Shown here: piece after piece, positions 6,935 through 14,164 of the stretch
How positions within the stretch are numbered: position 1 is the first letter of the stretch
Layout: each line of letters opens with the position of its first letter
From: CAYUWG01 sp964448285
GTDB lineage: Bacteria; Bacteroidota; Ignavibacteria; SZUA-365
DNA length: 23,299 bases
Direction of reading: 5' to 3'
Assembly (NCBI GenBank): GCA_964448285.1
Contig: CAYUWG010000059.1
Span: 1-23,299, forward strand
Notes under the pieces: model-generated
The model's database searches: none
The model's input: only the letters and a program-made list of their open reading frames with translations
Told to the model about the DNA's origin: nothing
Program-made: the position numbers and the translations under genes

Positions 6935-7585
6935 TCATCGGGATGTTTCCGGAATGAGGAATGCTCTTGCCGGACCGCCGTCTGAGTCCATCACGTGAAG
7001 GGGTGCGACGATCAGCGTGTACAATCCACTTTCGATATGATGGAGCTGGATGCCTTCAAGGATGAGAATGCCACGGGAAAGAAGCGCGTGATGGACAGGA
7101 TAGGCGGGATCGTCATCGCCCTCGATGCTCAACCAGTCCAATCCGACGAGATTGACCTTTCTTTTGATGAGCGCTTCTGCCGCTCCTTCCGTCAGAGTGC
7201 AAGGGCTGTCCAGGCTGCGGCTGCTGGCAAGAGCGTTATCGTTTCTCGTATGAAAGAGAATGGACATGCCATCCATGAGGGGTATGTCATCGAGATGGTG
7301 AGTATCAACGACGTTGGCGTTTCCGGTGGAAACGACGAGTGCACGCGATATCCATCGTGAGGCGGGAATCTCATGCAACCGCGTTCCGTCAGGGATGAAA
7401 TGATATGGCACGTCGAGATGTGTCCCGCAGTGCGTGCTCAATTCCATAAGCGATACGTTGCATCCCAGGCCTTCTTCATCGATCCGTGAGATGCGCTTCA
7501 TATGAAACGGCGGATCTCCGGGATACACCAGCATGTTCGGATGCAGCGGCGTTGAAATGTCGATGATCGTGGTTGGAATATCCAC
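6935..7585 (-). CDS. Cyclase family metal-dependent hydrolase (kynurenine-formamidase-like)
   Basis: This 216-residue protein of the cyclase/KynB family (PF04199) carries the metal-binding signature HCGTHLDVPYHF (52-63), an exact HxGTHxDxPxH pattern. The early ISTPLHPNMLVYPGDPP (10-26) is also characteristic (D/S-x-P-ySG-D-P region), as is a late histidine-containing segment, EGIQLHHIESG. Known members hydrolyse N-formylkynurenine or cyclic amides, or act as isatin hydrolases. No tryptophan-degradation genes are nearby, so the substrate is open. The start is a GTG at 7585, only 2 nt after the stop of the TlpA-like gene, implying the same transcript. It may be a general hydrolase; do not read kynB into it. 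Confidence 0.85.
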   Translation of the reverse strand: MDIPTTIIDISTPLHPNMLVYPGDPPFHMKRISRIDEEGLGCNVSLMELSTHCGTHLDVPYHFIPDGTRLHEIPASRWISRALVVSTGNANVVDTHHLDDIPLMDGMSILFHTRNDNALASSRSLDSPCTLTEGAAEALIKRKVNLVGLDWLSIEGDDDPAYPVHHALLSRGILILEGIQLHHIESGLYTLIVAPLHVMDSDGGPARAFLIPETSR

Positions 7586-7587
7586 GG

Positions 7588-8817
7588 CTATCTCGGAAGA
7601 TTCCGAAGCGCGTGGTCAAGTCTCTCCTCGGAATCCTCTCCCCAGCCTTCGATGATCGAACGCACGACGAGATTCGAATCGATAAGAAAGAGATACGGCA
7701 CACCGGTAACACCCATTCGTTGCACGGCATCGCCGTTGAAGATCCAATGTTCGAAAGGCCATCGCTCGTTTTCAAGGAACGCGCGTGCGGTCGCGATATC
7801 GACGTCGATGTTGACGCCGATCCAACGGCATCCGTAGCTGTCGGTTTGCACACGAGAGCGAAGCTGTTCGAGCATCTGCCGCGAAGCCGGGGAAGTCGTT
7901 GCCCAAAAGAATAAAACCACGGGCTTCCCTTTCAACTCCCGAAGCGGGTATTTGCGCTTTTCCCAATCGACAAAGACGACATCGGGAACTTCCGCGTTCA
8001 TCAACGTCGCGCGTCTGGAGCTTCCTTCCGTTTCACGAAGCCGTTTTTCTTCAAGCGCTTTTTCCCGGTCATAGATCATGAACACTTCCGGCCACATCTT
8101 CCGGATTCCGATGCGTTCCTTGTAGGACAATGCGACCTGCGTATTTCTCAGGAGATAATGCCACGTGCGTGCGGCGAGATTGAGAACGTCGAGCGTATCC
8201 GGATGAGCGGTTTCCAGGCGGCCAAGGTGATCGATGATTTGCTTTTGCACGCGCTCAGCGCCCTTCCCTTGCTCGAGTAGCTTGCTGAAAAAGAGAAAGT
8301 ATGTTCGGAAGTTATCGGGATACAATAGCGTCTCATTTTCTATCTCGCGAACCTGATTCTCGATCGGCTCGCGCGCAAGTTCGCGGAATGGAGTCATGAA
8401 AAAATGCGCATTCCGGACAGGCTTCCCATCGGGTCCGACAACATACGCTATGTATGTACGCTCCCTGTTATCATCACGATGTAGGCCGTCCGTGACGAAG
8501 TAGGATAGTACGGCTGCATGATCGGGAATGTCGATCGTTGCCTGCCAGCCAAGGTCGGTACGAGTAAGTTGTGCGCGAAACGCTCTTCCCGAATCCGGAT
8601 TGAGAACGTTTTCAAGGAGTGCAAGTCGAGTTCCCGTTCGTCCGCCCCAGAAGTTGAACGCATACACCAACTCCATACTTTGGGCACGCGCGAGTTCGCT
8701 TGATGAAGGAGGGTGGTAGGTTATCGTGAACGACCTCCCTACGACTGGCTTCAACTGTGAAAGAACGGGTGAAACCGAAACGAATAGTGCGATGAGGAGA
8801 AGATAGCGTACAGTCAT
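7588..8817 (-). CDS. Exported TlpA/thioredoxin-like protein lacking the CxxC cysteines
   Basis: This 409-residue protein has a signal peptide (1-20, probable cleavage VLS|Q). A beta-rich N-terminal domain (about 25-145) follows, then a helical region (150-265) with TPR-like character, and a C-terminal TlpA-type thioredoxin domain (about 275-405). The thioredoxin fold marks are clear: GKPVVLFFWATTSPASRQML (297-316), the GVNIDVD strand, and the cis-proline loop GVTGVPYLFLID (369-380). Where active TlpA proteins have W-C-x-x-C, this one has T-S309-P-A-S312, so it cannot perform thiol-disulfide exchange by the usual mechanism. The translation was rechecked at the codons (TCC CCG GCT TCG). The start at 8817 lies 10 nt after the upstream gene's stop; a longer frame to 8895 runs inside that gene. 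It may be a binding or chaperone module. Confidence 0.82.
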   Translation of the reverse strand: MTVRYLLLIALFVSVSPVLSQLKPVVGRSFTITYHPPSSSELARAQSMELVYAFNFWGGRTGTRLALLENVLNPDSGRAFRAQLTRTDLGWQATIDIPDHAAVLSYFVTDGLHRDDNRERTYIAYVVGPDGKPVRNAHFFMTPFRELAREPIENQVREIENETLLYPDNFRTYFLFFSKLLEQGKGAERVQKQIIDHLGRLETAHPDTLDVLNLAARTWHYLLRNTQVALSYKERIGIRKMWPEVFMIYDREKALEEKRLRETEGSSRRATLMNAEVPDVVFVDWEKRKYPLRELKGKPVVLFFWATTSPASRQMLEQLRSRVQTDSYGCRWIGVNIDVDIATARAFLENERWPFEHWIFNGDAVQRMGVTGVPYLFLIDSNLVVRSIIEGWGEDSEERLDHALRNLPR

Positions 8818-8827
8818 GAATACGGAG

Positions 8828-9379
8828 TTATTGAATTGGAGTGCCGGTACCGGCAGCCGGAGCAACAGTCTTCGTCTTGAAGATGTTTCCACCAATCACG
8901 CCTCCAAGCGCACCGAATCCGACGAAGATGACCATCGACGCGACGAGAATGACCAGGAAAAACATCATCGGATTCGTGACCATTTGCGTGATGAATTCCC
9001 GTGCAGCTTCAAGGGCCGCCGGGTCCTGTCCCGCGCTCTCCATTTGCTGAAGCGCTTCGTCCAACTCTTCTTCGAACTGGACCGAACCGCCGCTCATGAT
9101 CCCGAACTGGAGAGCCTGAATGATGGCAGTGAGACCCGCGCCGACCAGCCCCGATAACGCTCCGATGACTGCACCGTCACCGACGGTGAAAATGGCATCT
9201 GCCGGGAAGTTCTTCTTGTAAAACCAGACACCGAGGATCGCTCCTCCCATGATGCCCGCGCAACAAAGGCAATTGATAAGGTTCAGCATCGGAATGACGG
9301 CCGTTGCCGTCATGGCAAGACCTCCGATGAACACGGGGACAAGTTTGCTCGGGCTGTTCGATAGTGTCATGTCATTCAT
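8828..9379 (-). CDS. Small integral membrane protein of unknown function with a CLCC motif
   Basis: This 183-residue protein has about four hydrophobic segments: 12-31, 34-52, 66-90 and 140-165. A cysteine cluster, NCLCCAGIMGGA, lies at the start of the second. A glycine-rich GDGAVIGALSGLVGAG opens the third. Between the third and fourth segments is an acidic, probably helical loop (about 98-130, with EEELDEALQQ). The C-terminus is short and rich in Ala, Thr and Pro. I do not recognise a named family with certainty; similar glycine-rich CC-G-GG-A proteins are annotated only as hypothetical or DUF membrane proteins. The start at 9379 is fixed by a strong ribosome site (AAAGGAGG, 7 nt upstream). 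It overlaps the end of the DUF2085 gene by 8 nt, and the TlpA-like gene follows after 10 nt, so the three are surely co-expressed. Confidence 0.78.
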   Translation of the reverse strand: MNDMTLSNSPSKLVPVFIGGLAMTATAVIPMLNLINCLCCAGIMGGAILGVWFYKKNFPADAIFTVGDGAVIGALSGLVGAGLTAIIQALQFGIMSGGSVQFEEELDEALQQMESAGQDPAALEAAREFITQMVTNPMMFFLVILVASMVIFVGFGALGGVIGGNIFKTKTVAPAAGTGTPIQ

Positions 9380-9908
9380 GGGCGATTCCTCCTTTGATAG
9401 AACGGTGTTTGATAAAATCAGAGACAGCGGTCATTCCCTCGGAAAGAACAGGCGCGAGAAAAAGACCGAAAGAGAAGCCGGCGATAGCCCCGGTTATTGT
9501 GCGCGACGGCATCGAGTTGCGAATGACTCCGGCGGCGTCAAGACTAACGTCAATCAGCATGGGAGCGAGTCCAAGCAGCAGGAGCCGGAAGGGAATGCTG
9601 TTGCTCCTGATCCATCGGGAAAGCAATCCGGCAACCAGTATCGCAGTGAAAGAGAAGTACACGGCAGTGCATCGGGCGCAAACGGCAAAGGGTATTCCGG
9701 AAAACGTAAACGATCGTGCGGCGTCCTGATGGCAAACGGGTGCATAAAAGAGATGGGTAACGACACCGATCGGCGACCCACCTGATGAAAGGAGCGGGGC
9801 AATGGCAATTCCCGTCGTCCATACCAAACAGAGAAGAACGACCGTCACATACTCCCGCGAAATGCTTCTTTCGGGATTACTGCTTCTGGCGCGATTGAAG
9901 AAACTCAT
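9372..9908 (-). CDS. DUF2085 family membrane protein
   Basis: This 178-residue protein has a short basic cytoplasmic N-terminus and four or so membrane segments (about 21-40, 82-98, 105-125, 135-155). The DUF2085 signature is complete: FYAPVCHQDAARSF (54-67), with C59-H60 and R65-S-F, then GIPFAVCARCTAVYF (71-85), with C77-AR-C80. These conserved Cys and His residues suggest metal or haem binding or a redox role, but no function is established for the family. The ATG at 9908 lies within the 3' end of the thioredoxin gene (32-nt overlap), and the stop lies 8 nt inside the next gene. Few alternative starts exist; a GTG at codon 21 would cut into the first helix. The overlap on both sides points to translational coupling. 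Confidence 0.85.
   Translation of the reverse strand: MSFFNRARSSNPERSISREYVTVVLLCLVWTTGIAIAPLLSSGGSPIGVVTHLFYAPVCHQDAARSFTFSGIPFAVCARCTAVYFSFTAILVAGLLSRWIRSNSIPFRLLLLGLAPMLIDVSLDAAGVIRNSMPSRTITGAIAGFSFGLFLAPVLSEGMTAVSDFIKHRSIKGGIAHE
9387..9395 (-). promoter_or_regulatory. Strong ribosome binding site of the CLCC membrane protein
   Basis: AAAGGAGGA on the minus strand, 7 nt before the ATG at 9379 and inside the end of the DUF2085 gene. It is the best Shine-Dalgarno match in the window and suggests that this protein is made at a higher rate than its operon neighbours. Confidence 0.75.
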
Positions 9909-10371
9909 TCCAACCCGTGTTCTTGTAGTGCTCCTCGTGGATATATTGAAGCACGTTCAGGAACATATCGGCCTTGATGTACCCTGGGATTGCGGTAATC
10001 GCTTCTCCTTCGGCACTGAGGAAAACAGTGGTCGGGTAGCTGTTGGCGCCGTACGCTTTCGCGATCTGTCTTTCGGTCAACTTCTGTCCCTGCACGACGT
10101 GTTCGGTCGCCGCTTCTGCATTGAGTTTCACGACCTCGAAATGCTCACGAAGGTATGCCATCACTTTGTCATCGGCATACACGTCACGATCCATCTTCTT
10201 GCACCATCCACACCACGTGGTATAGACGTCCACGAGTACCTTCTTCCCACTCGTCTTTGCATCGATCACGGCGATACCGAATCCTTTCCATTGCAATTCT
10301 TCGCTTCCGTTGTAAAACGATGAAATGGAGAACACCGCGAGGATTGCCGTCAGGAGGATACTTGAAATCAT
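9877..10371 (-). CDS. Exported thioredoxin-fold protein with CGWC active site (Thioredoxin_7-like)
   Basis: This 164-residue protein has an N-terminal hydrophobic segment (about 2-19) that is either a signal peptide or an anchor, followed by a single thioredoxin domain. The active site is VDVYTTWC54-GW-C57KKMD, and the cis-proline loop is GANSYPTTVFLSAEG (108-122, P113). The W-C-G-W-C-K-x-M-x-x-x-V/T pattern is that of the Thioredoxin_7 / DUF255-related group, which reduces disulfides or delivers electrons in the periplasm. The start at 10371 lies 7 nt after the TPR gene stop. Downstream, the DUF2085 gene begins inside this one. As the redox-competent partner of the cysteine-less TlpA-like protein in the same operon, it may serve cysteine-rich neighbours (DUF2085, CLCC protein); that is inference. 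Confidence 0.87.
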   Translation of the reverse strand: MISSILLTAILAVFSISSFYNGSEELQWKGFGIAVIDAKTSGKKVLVDVYTTWCGWCKKMDRDVYADDKVMAYLREHFEVVKLNAEAATEHVVQGQKLTERQIAKAYGANSYPTTVFLSAEGEAITAIPGYIKADMFLNVLQYIHEEHYKNTGWNEFLQSRQKQ

Positions 10372-10378
10372 GTGGCCG

Positions 10379-11806
10379 TCATCCCTTTCGCTTTCGTTCG
10401 GAATTCCGGCTCACATTCTTGGCAGGATTGAGCATGGGAAATTCCTGAAGAAGCTGATCACGCAATTGTGGCGTCAGGTCGAGTAAACGTTGAAACGCCC
10501 ATCGCGCATTCTTTCGATCATTGATTCGAAGAGACAGCCGGATCGTCAGGTAAAACCCCTCTGGACGGTTGGGATCGATTTCGATGGCTTGCTCTACCGC
10601 ATCGAACGCATCATCGATCAGTCCTGCTTCGGCTAAGGTTTCAGCGAGATCGAGCCATGCATCTGCACGCATGGAATCGAGTGTGACCACTTTCCGATAG
10701 CTCGAGATCGCGTCAGAGAGCAATCCTAAGTTGTATTCGCAGTCAGCCAGAGCGTACCAAAGCTCTTCGACCTCCGGTGCAAGGGCTACCGCAGCGAGAA
10801 AATCCTTGCGAGCGAGTTCGAAGTTGTCGCATGCATCGTATGAACTTCCTCGTCCATAGAGGGACTCATAATGTTCAGGCTCGATCTTCAGCGCTTCGGT
10901 GTAGCACCTGATAGCATGATCGTAGAGTTCCAATTCTTCGTAGATGTTGCCAAGGTTATGCCAGACCTGCTCGTCGTTCGGCTCGAGGTCGAGCGTTCTC
11001 AGGAAGGATGTGATCGCTTCATCGAACTGCTTCAGGCTCGCGAGACTGTTCCCACGATTGTACCAGGCAGAGGCAAAGTCTCCGCGAATGGCCAAGGCCA
11101 TGTCATAGCTATCGACCGCCTTGCGATACGAACCGATGCGGTTGAGTACGATTCCACGATTGTACCATGCATGGTGATTGAACGGGATCATGTCCAGATG
11201 CCTGTCATAACATTCGAGCGCTTCGCTCAGTCGGTCGGTAAGATCATAGCAATAGCCCAACTCATACCATGCATCGCTGTAGTCTCTTTCTATTTCAAGA
11301 ACTCGTTGAAACAACACTATCGCATCGTCGAGTTTTCCAATCCTCTCGGTTGCAACACCCTTGTTGAAGAGTACATCGATATTATCAGGTTCGATCGCTA
11401 AGATGGCGTCGTAGAGCCTGACCGCTTCATCGCTTCTCCCAAGGTTGTCAAGTGTGATGCCTTTATTGAGCATCAGATCGAAGCTGGTGGGATTGAGTGC
11501 TTCAGCGCGTTCGAATGCCTCGAGAGCTTCAGTGTATGCACCGAGATTGTTGAGAATCATTCCCTTCCTCTCCCATACGTCGGAGCTGAATGGGGAAAAC
11601 TCACTCAGGACTTCTGTGAACTTCAGCGCATCTTCAAACTGGCCGTTGTCGAAGTGGTATCCCGATAGCTCTTCAAGCGTTTCTATACTGAGGGTCCCCT
11701 GCTGGGCAGCCTCAAGCAGGTCACGAAGCTCCATGTCGGAGTATTTTCTAATCCGTGCCGGATCAAAGAGGTTATCTTCAAAATCATCAAAACCGGAGTA
11801 ACTCAT
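10379..11806 (-). CDS. Tetratricopeptide-repeat protein
   Basis: This 475-residue protein has an acidic N-terminal segment (1-40) and then about eleven or twelve consecutive 34-residue TPR units (about 44-455). Typical helix-A starts, such as AWYNRGIVLNRIGSYRKAVD and AWYNRGNSLASLKQFDEAI, recur with proline at the unit ends (LEPND, IEPEH, IDPNR). The tail is very basic (NSERKRKG). There is no signal peptide, so it is probably a cytoplasmic scaffold for protein-protein contacts. The start MSYSGFDDFEDN at 11806 is preferred because the extra 45 codons reaching 11941 lie in the intergenic promoter region and lack protein character. It is the first gene of the run down to 5710, 7 nt ahead of the thioredoxin gene. 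Partner proteins cannot be inferred from sequence. Confidence 0.88.
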   Translation of the reverse strand: MSYSGFDDFEDNLFDPARIRKYSDMELRDLLEAAQQGTLSIETLEELSGYHFDNGQFEDALKFTEVLSEFSPFSSDVWERKGMILNNLGAYTEALEAFERAEALNPTSFDLMLNKGITLDNLGRSDEAVRLYDAILAIEPDNIDVLFNKGVATERIGKLDDAIVLFQRVLEIERDYSDAWYELGYCYDLTDRLSEALECYDRHLDMIPFNHHAWYNRGIVLNRIGSYRKAVDSYDMALAIRGDFASAWYNRGNSLASLKQFDEAITSFLRTLDLEPNDEQVWHNLGNIYEELELYDHAIRCYTEALKIEPEHYESLYGRGSSYDACDNFELARKDFLAAVALAPEVEELWYALADCEYNLGLLSDAISSYRKVVTLDSMRADAWLDLAETLAEAGLIDDAFDAVEQAIEIDPNRPEGFYLTIRLSLRINDRKNARWAFQRLLDLTPQLRDQLLQEFPMLNPAKNVSRNSERKRKG

Positions 11807-11839
11807 AAAAGTATCGTCGTCTCTGTCCTCAATCTGTGA

Positions 11840-11870
11840 AAAACATATCTCAATCGGTTCCAAAATGCAA
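11840..11870 (-). promoter_or_regulatory. Candidate Bacteroidota-type promoter for the TPR-led operon
   Basis: On the minus strand TATGTTTT (11847-11840) matches the -7 consensus TAnnTTTG with one difference. A TTG (11870-11868) lies 20 nt upstream, as expected for the -33 element. Transcription would start roughly 30 nt before the ATG at 11806. The rest of the 11807-12026 gap shows no gene. This is a weak motif match. Confidence 0.3.
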
Positions 11871-11982
11871 GCCACGTTTCCTGCTGCGTTGAAAAATCCG
11901 TGTATAGGAAACGGAAATGCGGTTTTCTTGACGGAGAACAAATACGCTCAGCCGACGCGATACGAACAGACGCTGGCGTTCG

Positions 11983-12013
11983 TTGTTTCTCGAGTCTCAT
12001 GGAGGTAGCTTTG
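11983..12013 (+). promoter_or_regulatory. Candidate Bacteroidota-type promoter for cutA-parA-parB
   Basis: TAGCTTTG at 12006-12013 is an exact match to the Bacteroidota -7 consensus TAnnTTTG. A TTG at 11983-11985 is spaced 20 nt upstream as the -33 element. The predicted start of transcription is near 12019, leaving a leader of only a few nucleotides before the cutA start. Confidence 0.4.
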
Positions 12014-12026
12014 TAACTGATCGGTG

Positions 12027-12377
12027 ATGCCTGATGAAAAGCGCACATACTCCCCCTGCCTCGTTTACGTGACCTGCCCGACGGTAGAAGAAGCAGCCAC
12101 CCTCGCGAAAACGCTCGTGACTGAACGTCTCGCTGCCTGCGGATCGGTTGTTCCGAGCGTCCGGTCGTTCTATCATTGGAACCGAGCTTTGCAGGAAGAC
12201 ACGGAATGCATGGTCATGTTGAAGTCATTTTCGAGTATGTATCCACGGTTGGAGAGCAGGATCTTAGAACTGCATTCCTATCAGGTCCCCGAAATCCTCA
12301 TGGTTCCGGTAGAGCGTGGGTCCGAGACCTACCTCCACTGGATGGAAGAATCGCTGTTTACAAAAAGTCAAACCTGA
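12027..12377 (+). CDS. cutA: CutA1 divalent-ion tolerance family protein
   Basis: This 116-residue protein has the usual CutA length (about 100-115). Family landmarks appear in order: LVYVTCPTVEEAATLAKTLV, then ERLAACGSVVPSVRSFYHWN (the N-V-P/V-x-S-x-Y-W region), then ECMVMLKS, YPRLESRILELHSYQVPEIL (H-P/S-Y-x-V-P-E-I), and SETYLHWM near the end. CutA1 proteins form very stable trimers of ferredoxin-like folds and have been linked to copper tolerance and other roles; the true function is unclear. Start: an ATG at 12027 directly follows an in-frame GTG at 12024, and either could be used. GGAGG at 12001-12005 is too far away to be its ribosome site. parA follows after 16 nt, so the three genes are probably one transcript. 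Confidence 0.92.
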   Translation: MPDEKRTYSPCLVYVTCPTVEEAATLAKTLVTERLAACGSVVPSVRSFYHWNRALQEDTECMVMLKSFSSMYPRLESRILELHSYQVPEILMVPVERGSETYLHWMEESLFTKSQT

Positions 12378-12393
12378 ACACAATCTCGCCCAC

Positions 12394-13203
12394 ATGTCCA
12401 AAGTAATCGCAGTTGCAAATCAAAAAGGAGGAGTTGGGAAAACAACCACGTCCGTCAATCTCGCCGCGAGCCTTGCCGTTGCGGAGAAGCGAACGCTTCT
12501 CGTCGATATCGATCCGCAAGCGAACGCATCGAGCGGCGTCGGTCTCGATGTGAGCGAATGCCCGATCACCATCTACGAGATTCTTATCAACTCGGAGGAT
12601 TCATCGAAGGGACTCTATGCCACGGAATTGCCGCACCTGAAAATCATCCCGTCGAACATCAATCTTGTCGGCGCTGAGATCGAGATGATCAATCTGAACA
12701 GGAGGGAACACGTCCTCAAGCAGGCGCTCTCTTCGATCCGGCATGAATTCGATTACGTCATCATCGACTGCCCGCCGAGCCTCACGTTGCTCACGTTGAA
12801 TTCGCTCACGGCTGCCGATGCCGTACTCATTCCTGTGCAGTGCGAATACTATGCGTTGGAAGGATTGGGGAAACTGCTGAACACGATCAACCTCGTGCGC
12901 AAGCATCTCAATACAGCGTTGGAGATCGAAGGCGTTCTCCTCACGATGTACGATACGCGCCTCCGCCTTTCGAAGCAGGTTGCGGAAGAAGTGAAGCGGT
13001 ATTTCGGTGAAAAGGTTTTTTCCACGATCATCAGCCGAAATGTCCGGCTAAGCGAAGCTCCGAGTTTCGGGAAGCCGGTGATACTCTATGACGCACTTTC
13101 CGTCGGGTCGCAAAACTACATCGAGCTTGCACAGGAAATCATGAACAACCAGGCCCGGAGTAACGGCGCCGTTTCGGTACCAACTTTTACGGTCAACGAC
13201 TAA
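12394..13203 (+). CDS. parA: Chromosome partitioning ATPase ParA/Soj
   Basis: This 269-residue protein has the deviant Walker A NQKGGVGKTTTSVNLAASLA (9-28, with both signature lysines K11 and K16). The Walker A' motif is LLVDIDPQANASSG (35-48), and the Walker B is DYVIIDCPPSLTLLTLNSL, with D125. EAPSFGKPVILYD near the end is typical of chromosomal Soj/ParA. It forms ATP-dependent dimers on nucleoid DNA and moves ParB-parS complexes during segregation. The start MSKVIAVANQKGG at 12394 begins directly with the first beta strand, as in Soj proteins. A frame reaching back to 12316 overlaps cutA and is rejected. parB follows after 12 nt. No Shine-Dalgarno site is evident. Confidence 0.95.
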   Translation: MSKVIAVANQKGGVGKTTTSVNLAASLAVAEKRTLLVDIDPQANASSGVGLDVSECPITIYEILINSEDSSKGLYATELPHLKIIPSNINLVGAEIEMINLNRREHVLKQALSSIRHEFDYVIIDCPPSLTLLTLNSLTAADAVLIPVQCEYYALEGLGKLLNTINLVRKHLNTALEIEGVLLTMYDTRLRLSKQVAEEVKRYFGEKVFSTIISRNVRLSEAPSFGKPVILYDALSVGSQNYIELAQEIMNNQARSNGAVSVPTFTVND

Positions 13204-13215
13204 CCATCTCATCGC

Positions 13216-14136
13216 ATGTCAAAACAGAAATTCGGTCTCGGTAAAGGTTTAGGCGCGTTGCTCCCTTCATCGCCCGAACAGGATGCACCGGCTCTCCCCG
13301 TACACGCCACACCCGACACTGTCGATGACGGCGTATCGGTTGGCGTCTTTGCCCACGTCGAGGTAAGGAAAGTCAAGCCGAATCCATACCAGCCGCGCAC
13401 GGAGTTTGACGCGTTTGCATTGAAGGAACTCGCGCAGTCCATCAAAGAGCATGGGCTTGTGCAACCCGTGACAGTGCGGCGCTTCGACACCGGGTATCAA
13501 CTCATTTCGGGCGAGCGGCGGCTCCGCGCTTGCCAGGAAGCGGGACTGACGCACATCCCTGCGTACATCCGCAAGGTCGAGACGCAGGAAGAAATGATCG
13601 AGCTTGCGCTGATCGAAAACATCCAGCGCGAGACACTCAATCCGATCGAAATCGCGCTTGCCTATCAACGGCTGGTGGAAGATTGCGGATATACGCAGGA
13701 TCAGGTGGCCGAGAAGGTGGGGAAGAACCGCGCCACGGTAGCAAACTTTATCCGCCTCCTGAAACTCCCGAAGCAGATTCAGGAAAGCATTCAGAAGAGC
13801 GAAGTCTCCATGGGTCATGCGCGCGCACTCATCAATGTCCCCACGGAATCTGCGCAGATTCGCATTTGGAAACGGATCGTTCGTGATAATCTCGCCGTTC
13901 GAAAAGTCGAAGAACTTGCACGCGAAGCCTCGAATCCCACGCAACCGAAGAAGAAGAAAACACCGCAGCAAACATCGGCCGAGGAGTTCGAATACATCGT
14001 TGCAAAACTCCGACCCGTTTACGGCACGAAGGTGCACATCGCGGCAAGCAAGGATGGACGCGGACACGTGTCGTTCGAGTTCTACAGTCGAGAAGATCTC
14101 GAACGCATCATCGACCTTTTGCTTTCACAAAGTTGA
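13216..14136 (+). CDS. parB: Chromosome partitioning protein ParB/Spo0J
   Basis: This 306-residue protein has the N-terminal FGLGKGLGALLP (6-17) seen in nearly all chromosomal ParBs, which contacts ParA. The linker (18-45) is low in complexity. The ParB nuclease-fold/CTP-binding domain has NPYQPR (56-61), the arginine-rich motif GERRLRA (99-105) and IENIQRE (133-139). The helix-turn-helix that reads parS is around YTQDQVAEKVGKNRATVANF (159-178). The C-terminal dimerisation segment is KDGRGHVSFEFYSREDLERI near 280-300. ParB loads at parS as a CTP-dependent clamp. The gene ends at 14136, 28 nt from the convergent DUF255 gene stop. No parS-like palindrome was seen in the window. Confidence 0.95.
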   Translation: MSKQKFGLGKGLGALLPSSPEQDAPALPVHATPDTVDDGVSVGVFAHVEVRKVKPNPYQPRTEFDAFALKELAQSIKEHGLVQPVTVRRFDTGYQLISGERRLRACQEAGLTHIPAYIRKVETQEEMIELALIENIQRETLNPIEIALAYQRLVEDCGYTQDQVAEKVGKNRATVANFIRLLKLPKQIQESIQKSEVSMGHARALINVPTESAQIRIWKRIVRDNLAVRKVEELAREASNPTQPKKKKTPQQTSAEEFEYIVAKLRPVYGTKVHIAASKDGRGHVSFEFYSREDLERIIDLLLSQS

Positions 14137-14164
14137 AGTAGCACCGCGCGATAGTACGTCGCCG

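Noticed and set aside
10871..11401. 176-codon plus-strand frame within the TPR gene
   Set aside because: Antisense shadow of a TPR coding region.
11807..11941. Longer N-terminus for the TPR protein
   Set aside because: The added 45 residues have no TPR or signal-peptide character and would cover the candidate promoter region.
13267..14067. 266-codon minus-strand frame opposite parB
   Set aside because: It lies entirely antisense to a clear parB gene, has Leu/Arg-rich shadow composition and matches no family.
14137..14164. Terminator between parB and the DUF255 gene
   Set aside because: Only a 4-bp stem with no T-run; not a convincing terminator.
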